NCBI GenBank assembly: GCA_039619475.1
Contig: CM077116.1
Coordinates: 178,775,863-178,839,862, forward strand
Length of the DNA: 64,000 bases
From: Icerya purchasi
Taxonomy: Eukaryota; Arthropoda; Insecta; Hemiptera; Monophlebidae
Direction: 5' to 3'
Positions within the stretch are counted from its first letter, which is position 1. Every line of letters starts with the position of its first letter. A program made the position numbers and the translations under genes. The notes beneath the pieces are model-generated. The model was not told the origin of the DNA and ran no database searches. It saw only the letters and a program-made list of their open reading frames with translations. Shown piece by piece: positions 22,501 through 34,500 of the stretch.

Positions 22501-25500
22501 CTAAAGAGAAACATTTAAAAAAAAAAACAAATTTATACATTTGAAAAAAAAATTTGTAGTATTTAAGTAATAAACGATAAGCGAACTTTTAGACGTTTCA
22601 TAAATGACGGTTTTAACAGTTGACAATATTACAACTTACCATTAATTTCAACGGTGAGAGCGATTATAAAATCAAGCAATATTAAAAAATTATTTCGTCG
22701 TTTGAAGGCCTTACAAAGAAAGACCTAAAAAGACTTAAATTGGAAGAAATAAAAAAAATTGATATTACTCAATATTAAAACCTACTTTCCGAAAAATTCG
22801 TTAACACAGTGAAGGCAAAATGTGGAAAAGCAAGTACAGTAAAACGAAAGATAATTACAAAAAAAAATTGAACTTGGTAAATTATTAAATTATTCAAAAA
22901 ATATAAATAAAAAAAAAAAAAAAAAGGTTTAAAATTTGTATGAAAATTTAAGAAATAAAATAACCAAGTTAAAACAAGGGCAAATAACGGAATCTAATTG
23001 CAGAATGGAAGATTTTTATTTATACATTATTAACTTTGTAGAAATTCAAAGATGTCATTTAAACAAGATGACACACGACCTCTTTAAAAATTATAATTTA
23101 ATCCATATAATGGATTTCAAAATTTTTTTTATTAAAGTCGGCAAAAATATAGATATATACAAGCTAAATTTAAATAAATGCACAACGAGATTATTTAGAA
23201 AATAAAGTATACACATAACACGGGTGTTTCAAAAATTACAAATTATCAACATAATAAACAAACAGAACATATATGAAAACCTAAGAATTGGCAGAATTCA
23301 AATTACTAAAATGTGTGCAAATAATATTGCATCATGTGTAGCTTATACAATAAACGCAATACTTGATAATGAGCACACGTATCCCGAGATATCTCAGAGA
23401 TGATATAGCTGATTAGGAAAATAAAAATCAACCTCAAAGCAAACTATAATCGAGTAGATTATGTAAAAATAAGTTATTCAACATCTAAATAAAAAAATCA
23501 CATAACAACGTTTCACTTGGGGGTTGGGGGTGGGGGGGGGGGGCTCGTCAACCAAGGACCTTTACTCAGAAACAAAAGGTAAGGAAAGAAGTCGGTTATA
23601 TTTTGATCCGATCAGAAATTTTATCTAAAAAGGAACAAATAGCAGGAATAATTAATGGGGAAGAAAAGGACAGGGTATATGAAGCACAATAAGGGGTAGG
23701 AAGTCCAAGCTTAAATAAATAATATAAGGCAGAACACCACTCCACGGAGAGAGATGAACACTGGAAAAACACATGTTCATTATAAATTGAACGTATTCCT
23801 TCAATGAAAAATTGTTTAGTTGTTTAATATTAGTTACAAACATACGGCGTGTTCACTTTAATATCCTACAGAAATCAAAGCAAAAAATCAGTATACATAA
23901 TAAAATTTTAAAATGGTTCCTAAAGTAAGTAGGTGAAGATACAACTTGCAAAGTTCCAAAAGATACATTCAAAAATAACCATTAGCCTTCTTAACGTATT
24001 TAAATATTTACGAAAATATTAAATTCTCAAAAATGTTATCGTCCCAATATAAGCAGAACCATGGGATTATAAATCTTAAACTATATGGTGAATAAAAGAC
24101 TTAGAGATAAATCCCCATAAATTTAAATTTTCCCGATTAGATTTGTTTTGGAAAAAAAATATTATAATTCTACAGATAAAATTTTTTTCATAGTTAGTAA
24201 TTTAAAGCTAACATATCGATGTTAATAAAGTTGCGTACCACTTACCAGCTATAAAAATTCAAATTTTATCGAACCGGTTACGTTGTTACATTTTAACTAA
24301 TTGATTAAAAATGATGAAAATATATAACTACCGGTGTCATCATCTTAAAAATTTGGAAAATTATTTGTATTGCGTTTCTATATTTCAGTTTCATATATTA
24401 TAACAATGAAAGATTGAAAAAAAAAAAAAAAAAAAATTGCTAAACTTGTAAAGAAAACATTGGCACAATTCTTACTTTAAAATCATAATTCTGTAATGCG
24501 GTGGAGGTCGTTTCGTTTTCGGAAACTTGCTACTTGGACGGTACACTTCGTATTTAACTTTTTCGAGATATTTCGTTACATTAAATATCGAGTAATCCAC
24601 CTCTTGGAATATCTGGAGCTGACTTAAAACATCCGCTAAAATAATAAAAGTAACTTAATTTAAAAATGGACTGAACATATCACGCGAGTATTAGGAATTG
24701 AATTACACATTAAAATGTAAACTGTCATTTCACAAAACAAAATACCAACAAAAAAATAAACGAGGCGAAAACTTAATAACCTATTTTTATGTTAATTTTT
24801 AGATTAATCCAGGGCACTAAAAGTGTTATTTTAAACTAACACTTATTCTATATCTAATAACTATTATGTATACCTTATAAGTGATACAATTCATTTTCGT
24901 TTTATTTTCATTGGTCAGGAATTTTTTTATATGTGTTATCAGTTGTTATCTTTTCTTATATAACACAACTAATTCATCCGCTTCCTCGCACACTTTTCTT
25001 CCCAATAAAATTCAGACCATTACAATGCGAAAGAAACCCGTAACTGTTTCTCATATCTCAAGCCTGTACATATGAGTTTTTTTCAGAAAAATTACAAGTT
25101 AGAAATACACGAAAAGATTTTACTGAAAGCAAAACCCAACAACGAAAAAGTACAGAATGAAGATTAATACAGATTAAAACAATGTGTATTAGCAAGAACC
25201 GGCACAAATTCAAAGCACTATCAATATAAGCAGGTTATCGCAACAAGAGAAAACATTTAGATATTCAGGATAACAAATAACTGAAAATGCATCATGTCAC
25301 CAAAAAAATTGCAACAAAAATTGCTATAGCGAAACAGGCATTTATGCAGAAACAAAGTATAAGCCAAAGAAGATAACTCTGTTGCAGCTTCGCAAACGTA
25401 TTGTCAAAAAATAGGTTTGGTCGGTAGCTCTGCAAACGTGGGCTATGACAGTAAAAGATAAGAGTATAAACAGGAAGCATCCGAAAAACCTGGTGTTAGA

Positions 25501-28500
25501 GCAGAATGCCGAAAGTGGCTTGGACAGATAAAGTTACAAATCAAAGTAAGAATAAATACAAGAAAACAAGGCATTCTTAGTAAATACTCGTAAGGGGTCA
25601 TTGAGTCGGAAGGACTTATTCTAACAAGGGAAACATCAGAAGTGTAAGTCACTGATTTTTGAGCCAGCATTTTCCAGATGGCAAGGTTTTCGATAAAAAA
25701 CGAAAACGAATTTCACAGTTTTTCCGCATTAGTCAGTGAAACTCGAGAAAAGCGTGTCTAAAGTTAACAAGCTAATACGAGGTGCGATCAAAAAGTAACG
25801 AGAAATTTTAATTTTTTAAAAAAAGTATTTACCTAATCTTCACAATGTTTATTCCATTGTTTTCAAAGTAATACCGCTTCGATATTATGCCCTTATGCTA
25901 AACCGGTTTCAAGAAACACTGTTAGAATGCTTTTTTACGTATAATATCTTGCTCTGCGATTTCGCCTTTGTCTCACCTATTGTTTGAAAAACGTCGTCAT
26001 TTTTGAGCGTGCCTTCTTCAGTTTGGGAAATAGGAAAAAAAAAAAAACACGCGATAATAAAAGAGGAAAGCGAGAATAAATAAAAAATTTTTGTTTCTTC
26101 TATACATTTTTCAAATTTCTTAATTAATATCAAATTTTATATCATTTTTATAATTAGAACATTTAATATTTAAAATAATATCACATTATATAATTAATAA
26201 TAGTAATAAGAAGAAGAAAACGTTTAACCTCAAAATTTACGAGGGGTAATCGAAAAGTAACTTAAATTTTGTCTATTCTTTTTTTTTTTTTTTGACTGGA
26301 ATAGAACAATTCATTAGAAAATTTTATCGACTGATTAGTCAATAAAGAGTACTACTAACACAACGGCGCATCTTCGCTTATCCAACAGTTCATAGTGAAA
26401 CATAATATCGCTGTAATGTCGCAACCATCATAATCTTTAGACAGCAGATTTTTTCCTATTTTTCAAACTCAAGAAATTTTTTTTAACAATAGATGAGATA
26501 AAAGAAATATCGCAAAGCAAGATAACATACCTGAAAAGGCGTTTCAACAGTGTTTCTCGAAATTACGATGTAGCACAAGTGCATAATATCGAACGAAGCG
26601 GCATCACATTGAAAGTAATGGAATAAACATTGCGAAAATTAGGTAAATACTTTTTTAAAAAAATTAAAAATCTCGTTACTTTTTAATCGCACCTCGTATT
26701 AGCTTGCTAACTTTAGACGCGCTTTTCTCAAGTTTCACTGACTCATGCGAAAAAACGCTGAAATTTGTTCAGTACTACCATCTCGAAAAAGTTGCACCAA
26801 ATCGGTGACACACTTTTGATGTTACTCTTGTAAGACACCCAGACATGTTGACGTATATGCTAGAAGAAACAGTAGAAGAAAAAGAAGATCGCGTATAAAC
26901 CTCATAGAGAACATATGTAAAACAAAACAGGAACACATAGACACTGTAGAACTGAAAAGACTGGCCGAGGATAGGAAGACGTGTCAGATGATCATCGGCA
27001 ACCTAAAATTAGAGTACAATAAAGGAAAGTGCATTGAGATTGTACTACAAGTCATAGCACTAGCGATATTTCTTAAACATGAAGTCATTTATAAAATTTC
27101 ACTGTTTGAGACTTTTGTCGGTTACTCTCAATATACAGTAAAACAATGAGCAATAAAAACGACATAATCGAACGTAAAACGTATATAAACGCAATTTCAA
27201 ATGCAGAAGGCAACAGTGACAGATTATGCATTTGCCAAACAAAAAAGTGTAAACTACTTTTACCATTCGCGAAGCGTAAAATTCTGAATTATACAGAAAT
27301 TCTGCTTACTTTATAGATCACAACAAATAGAGTAATAGTAAACAAATAAGAATTTAAAATTTTTGTTTTACCAATGATGCAATAATGAAATATTTAGTCG
27401 ATGTCATAAATTTTTCGTAACAGCGGCATAAAAAATGGCCAACTATTGTACTTTACAAAAGCGAGGCCGCCAGAGAAATCCCTTTCTCGAATACATCATC
27501 ACCTTTTTTTTTTTTTTGTTAATTTGTAATCATGACGTGGAGCTAAATACTCGCATGTACGCTGTAATTAGATCGTTTTAATAAATTCTTTGTACAAACA
27601 ACTGCCCCGTACTATTCCTTACACGTTCTATTATTTAAAAAAATCATTGACCGCTGTTACTTACTGCAAAAATGATTTTCATAATAGCTATATTAAGCGA
27701 AACTGATGTTTTCTAACGTTACCAGTGGTCTAGAATTTTTGGCTTTTTGCTTTGTTTTCTTTTTTTTTTTTTTTTTTGTCTAAATCGCAAGTAAGTGCCT
27801 ACAGCAAAAACGTACTGCTAGCTTACCTATATACGCGATAATACATACATTTTTATTGCATATGTGACCAGATTATTATGGAGAAAAATGCCGAATAGGA
27901 AATTTTTAGCTGAAGAAAAAAAAAACGATGTAACTAACCGTAGTTTTATGTTGCAATGTTACGAAAAATTTTATTTTAAAACCAATGGTTATAAACGAAA
28001 ATTGTTAAAACCAAGAGCTTTTTTAAATACCTTCATTATTTATTGTTCAAAGACTGTTTTATTCCTGATGTTAAATCATATTTAAAGAAAAAGAATTCAG
28101 CATTCAAAGTTTCGACCGATAATGCTCCTGGTCATCCTGAACAACCAGTTTTAACATGTAAATAATGTTTATTCAACCGAGAACGTATATTCTTGCTACG
28201 GTTTAAGAATCAATAATTACCAGTTTCGATGTCGATTATGCAAGATCGTTCGAATCGAATACTAGAAGTAGCAGATCAACTTTTTAACGTCATTTAATAG
28301 TTGTAGACAGAATTTTAACGTACTCGACAGAATTACGATATAACAAATGCTGCGAAAAAAATAAAGAATCAATACTTCTTCTGCCAAATTTTCAACAGTG
28401 TAAATTACTATTCCAACTTCAATTATGAAAAAAAAAATTAAGCGTATCGTGAAAATTCCTTATTAATGTTGAAGGTGAAAGTTGATTTCATCGAATGTCG

Positions 28501-31500
28501 GCAGACATTCAGACGACGATATATAGAACGGTTACTGAAGAAACTTTTTGATCGACAGAAAAATACGAGCCAGATTTCCGAAAAAAAAGAAATCTTACGT
28601 TTTTCATCAAATTAACGAAATGTGTCAAGAAATTTCGAGAATTGTGTAAAATAAAAATAATCGCGTAATAAAAGAATTTCTTAATTCTTTTATGTAGTAT
28701 ATTTTTTTTTTTTTTTTTTTTCATTTAGAAGAAATTTTCAGTTTTTTACTTACAACTGAGTTAGCGACAAAATAAATATTTCACTCATTCGCCGTCTAAG
28801 CTACTTTTAACTGAAGAAATTCACGGAGTCGAGTTTTCGAAACATGGGCACAGAGATTTATTATACTTATGCGCAGAACTTGTAGAAAATTTTACGTTAA
28901 TTATAAATTGATAAGAAACAGAGAGAAATTGTATAAAAAAGTAAAAAACAACCAAAATACGGAGCTAAGAAATAAGTATGAGCAGTTAAGAAATAAAGTA
29001 AATGCAGAAATAAGACGGCAAAAAGATATGTTTATCGAGAAAAGTTTTGCGGGACATCAGGAAAACATGATAAATATAAATAAGATCATAGGAAAAAAAA
29101 GGAATCTAGGAGTAGATGAGATGATCGAGAAACACTTTTCGAAGGGGCATGAAGGAATTGAAATTGCAAACAGAATCAGCAGAGAATTCAAAAATGGTAT
29201 AAAAAAAAATAGAACACAAATGTAACAAAGTATTATTAGGGGAAAGAAAAGAGAATGAACCGAAAGTAAATATGTACATACCTAAAGCAAACATAAGGCA
29301 AGTAGGGAAAATTATTGATGGATTGAAAGATACAAAAGCCACAGGACTAGATGGAATAAGAATAAAAGATGTAAAGACAATAAAAACATATATAGTAAAA
29401 AAAATTCCGAAACTGATAAATATGACTCTAAATGAAGGAAGAATACCAGACGGACTAAAGATATCGAAAACGAGGCCAATATATAAAAAAAAGCAAACAC
29501 GGTAAATATGGAAATTATAGATCTATTGCAATAAGTAATGTAATTGTAACAATCATAGAAAAATACGGAGCAAATAGTTTAATGAAATATTTACAAGAAA
29601 ATAGGATAATTGACAGAACACAATACGGGTTTCAAAAGAGCAAGTCAACATCTAAAACGCTCGGTGAGTTTATAGAAAAAATAAGGGTAAATTTTGAAGA
29701 AGGAAAGAAGGTACTGATAACATTCATAGATCTAACTGGAGCATTCGAAACGATTGACCATAAAATACTTATAAATAAATTAGAGGAGATAGGAATAACG
29801 CACACTGTTAAAAAGTGGTTCGAAAACTACCTAAACCAAAGGAAAACATGTGTGAATGCACGAAGTGAAAAAAAGGAGTTGAATGTGGGAGTTCCGCAAG
29901 GTAGTAGCTTAGCGCCAATACTATTTATTATATATACAAACGGGTTATACGAGGAATTGAAATACAGTGATATATACTCGTTCGCAGATGATATAGCAAC
30001 AGTTACAGCACATAAAGATATTAAGAAGGCAGAAATGCGAAATGCAAAAAGGTCTAATCATACTAAGCAGGTGGGTACATGATAAAAATCTAAGAATTAA
30101 TGTAGCAAAAACTAAAGTAATGGTACTGCGTATAAAAAAGGATAGGTATGATGGATATTCTCCAAATTTAATAATGCACTCAAACGAATGTGTACATGAG
30201 TGGGGACGAAAGAAACGAACGTGAAAAGATAAATTGCCGGAAGACAGAAGACCAACACTTAAGGTGGGACGGACATACGGAATACATTGCAAAGAAAATT
30301 GCGGCAACATTACCAGCATTATACACTTTAAAAAAATATGCAACAAATAAAACATTAAAAATGATATATCATGCGCTAGTGAAAACGAGAATCAGATACG
30401 GAATTCAGGTATTGGGGATAGCTAGAAAAACATACATGGAGAAAATAAGTAAACTGCAAATAAAATGCTTGAAATTAATATCAGATCATAAATACGAGAC
30501 CGAAAGTGAAATAATACAAAAAGAAGACGTCTGAGCGTTGGAGGAATGTATTTATTCATAATCATATGGGGTAATACATAGTGACAGATAAGGAAATAGA
30601 ATTGGAGGAAAAAAGAAAAATAGAATACGGGCTGATGGAAAACTATTTGTACGAACTGCCGTTAGCTAAAACAAAGATGGGGGAGCAAACAGACAAATAC
30701 ATTATAACGCAGTTGTTAAATAAAATGCCTAGAGAAATAATAGAGGAGGAAAAAATTGAGGTAAGAAAAAAGAAAATAAAGGGATGGTTACAGAAAGAGG
30801 GAAATATAGGAACAATAATAAGCATTAAATAAGAGAAGAGGGTACGGAAATAGTGATAAACAAAAGTGAAAAAAATGGGAAAGAAAAGGGGCGGAGTAAA
30901 ATAAATAAATACAATAAAATAAACAATACCTTAGTTATAGCTAAGTTAGAAAAAGGAAAAAAGGAAAAGTTTGTAATAAAATGATTTGCACGGCGATAAG
31001 ATTGTATAGTATATAAGTAGTATAGTGTAGAAATATTTAGATGTAAGAAAACTTGTCGACAAGCGCCTAGAATGACGAGAAAATATATAAATATTGATAA
31101 ATACATATATATTCAAAAAAAAAAAAAAAACCTTAATTATTAATTACTAATTCTAGATTCTACGAACCTAGCGACGTTAAAACAAACACGCATTACATTA
31201 AAAAATTCCAATAAACCAAATCACTCATTTCAAAAACCAGCCCCGTGCTATTTCTGCGAATTTATTATTTTAACATTAATTTCTTTAGTCACTGTTACGC
31301 AAACTGTTAAAAATTTAACTTTTGTAACTGAAAAAATAATTGTGATTACCGAAAAATAAAATAAATCATTTTAAAGATCGAAAGGCAAACCTAAAAAGTT
31401 GGTCTCATGTTGCTATCCGGAAATAATTATTCGAAATTAAACTTTTTTCGTAAAAAAAAAAAATGATTTTGTCTAAATAAACGTGTAAAAGGGACGCGAT

Positions 31501-34500
31501 TATTTAAAGTCAATATGATAAGCCAGAATGATTTTGAAAATAAAATGTAAACGTTACAATCTAAACGTGTTAAAACATTAACACAAAACGTAAAAAAAAA
31601 ACTTAATATAACAAAACTTAAAAGGAAAAATTTTTCCTTTCTTTGCCTCAATTTTGAAGATGTTTTTCCCCACCGACTTATGTATTATTAGAAATTCAAC
31701 CAGATGAAATATCATTTCGCTCTTCTACAATATTAGTCTTTTGAATATAGAAGAGAATTGCGCAGGATTCACATTCTAAACTTTTATGGCTCTTTAAGTG
31801 GCTCAATTAGTCAATTATTTGCGCTACAATTTTGCTCTACTAAGAAAACGAAAAACTCACGCATTTTCATGTACCCACATGTTACGAATAGGTGCGTCTG
31901 AAATCTAAACGGCAATCGCGACACTCCTTAATGTATAAATGCCATCGTTTGAAATATATAAAGTATTGTGAGACGCGCAAATGTCAAACTTGTTTTTTAT
32001 AAGTTTTCCTCAAATATTTTAGTTTGTAAATAAGTTTTTTTTAGTAAGTTAGACTAGTAAAAAAATAAACGCATGTTTCAAAATTTCGAAAAATTTCATA
32101 CATCGGTTAAACGTTAATTTTATTTCGTTTAATTTAAAATCTGAATGCCATATTACATTAAAAAAATTTCTTATTTCAATACCATTTTATTTTGTAACTT
32201 TAGAGAAGTTGACCGTTTGATAGTAAGTATACAAATTGATTTAAATTTAACGTTAATCTAATTCCTTTATAATTTGAATTCTAGATATCAAATTGAATAA
32301 AAAGTTTCGACTATTATAATATCATTCTGTATTGCGAATATTTGTAATTCAAGTGAAAAATATATGTAAGTTAACGAAAGAGACAGCTCCAAATGAGAAT
32401 ACAGATTTAAGTATGCTTTGCTGAAAGTTTAATTACACCAAATAATAATGATAAAATATATTTTTAAACTTTTTTTTCCATTTTTCGATTTTATAATTTT
32501 TTATAACAAATCGCAATTACAAGTTTATAATATAATTGTGATTGTGATATGTAATTTTCATTCCTGATAGTGAAGTTTTGTGTGATTCGAATGACGTGTC
32601 ATTTATGCATTTTAGAATGTCGTGTTTGTCTCGTAAAAATTTGACGCTAAATAGAATTAGCGATTAACTTAATAGAATTAAATGACGAAAACATCACAAC
32701 GATTTTTTTTTATTTTAAATTGATAAAAATTAAAAGCAAGATTATTTTTAATTCATTTCGGATAAATTAAGTTTGAAATATATTCCGGACAGACGTGTAT
32801 GATTTAAGAACGAATCAGATTCGCTGAATGATTTAGTTTTGCGAATAAACGACTGAAGATTGATTCAGGTCGGTTCTTTTTATTCTATGCATTTATTGTT
32901 TACGCGCATATCGATAGCTATTCGTTTATGAACAATCCACAAATGTAGGTTTTCATTAGTCTGATTTCATATATTAACTCCGTCATTTATGCGAAATAAA
33001 CACCGAACTCTTTTTATTTCTCATTTACGTTTCATTAAAAGTATTCTTTTAGTTTAATTAAAACCCGAATTTCTTGATTAACTAAATTTTCTTCACCACT
33101 TAGTAACAGTTTGTGGTTTCATCGCAACTTCACGGAAAGGTAGCAACAGAGAAGGATCAACGCGGAATCCAAAGAGTAGTACTTTAGATCTAAACAATTT
33201 TTTGCAGGATAAATAATAAAGATCACTTAAAATTAGATTTAGATAAAGTATTAGAAGAAATCTGAATGGCTTCTAAACCTAATCGAGATATGCATAGTCG
33301 TTCATTGTAATTTACTGTTCGTTTTAGAGCGGAAACCACAAACAGTTCAGATAATTAAACTCAGCGAACTGAACAGTTTTAATTTTAGCGAACGATATCG
33401 TCCAGGCTTAATGCGAAATAATGGCGTAGCTTGTAATTATAAAACAAATAAATGATACTATACCGTAATTTTTACAGTTTTCCGATTTCAATAACGAGTC
33501 TCCAGTGTCATCTTCATCGCATCTACCATGAACTTCGGGAACTGCTGACCGCTTTTCTTTCGTATTTTCCAGTTTACAGGTAAAATAGTATCTCAATAAT
33601 GACTTTATTTCGGCTGTGAAAAAGTACTCGTCGGTGACCTTTTGTAACGCATCGTTTATTTCCAGCAACGAACGGGATGATTTTAAGCTCGATATTAAAG
33701 CGTTGTAAGATTTCATCAAATTTATAATATTTTTCACTTGATCTCGAGTATATTTCGGATATAGGGCGAAGTTAATTTTAGTTCTGGAGCGGTTTGATAA
33801 TGGCTTAAGATATAATAGATGATTTTTATAATAAATGTGTAAACTCGGCACCAATGGAATATTGTCTGGTTTAATATCATCGTCATTAGCATCTTGAGCA
33901 GAATTATCTGTCGCAGGTAAGCAATCGTTACCATCGTTAGTTAACGATAATCTTTTAGTTTTGTTGTCGGTCGTGACTAAATCGATATTGTTGATGTTAG
34001 GTTCGCTTTTTATTTCATGACCACCGGCAGAACTGGTACGACATTTTAACAATATTCGATGGTTTTCTACACTATCGCTGATCGAAATTTTCGATGAGTT
34101 CCCGGTAATCGACTTTACAAGCATATCTCTTGTCAAATACGTATCTGTTTCGTGTTCCTTATCTGAAAAGCTACTTTAAGTAAATTTTCAACAGTGTATT
34201 TCGAAACTGTACTTTAAAAATATTTAAACGAAACGTATTAATACAAAAGAAAAACGAAAAGAACGATTTTTTGCTTAATTAATCATTTTCACCGTACGCT
34301 TTACTTGACATAATAAATTCAGTAGAACCGATTAATAATTGTGCCCAGATTTTAAATAAACTTAATTGATGCGACTATATATTCATTTTATAAAGCTGTA
34401 AAGCCAAAAATCATACAGCCCATTCTATAGTGGTTAAAGAATTAATCTTTTTTTCTGTTAATAGGGGTATTTTCATCTTTAAAATACCGCAAAAATATAA

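Larger units (their letters stand above)
24636..33463. other. TSEN54 intron 5
   Basis: 8,828 bp. It contains the inverted-repeat mariner element, the Tigger relic and the LINE listed separately. The remaining parts (24636-25675, 26783-27860, 28240-28860, 31131-33463) show no coding exon or recognisable element; they are AT-rich with short palindromic or homopolymer runs. Confidence 0.7.

Noticed and set aside
22936..23205. 89-codon plus-strand frame in TSEN54 intron 6
   Set aside because: Lys/Asn/Ile-rich composition expected of AT-rich noncoding DNA; no family resemblance.
33408..33463. Reading TSEN54 exon 5 through to the stop at 33408
   Set aside because: The added residues form a hydrophobic tail unlike Sen54, and the donor at 33463 joins in phase to exon 6, which carries the expected C-terminal domain.
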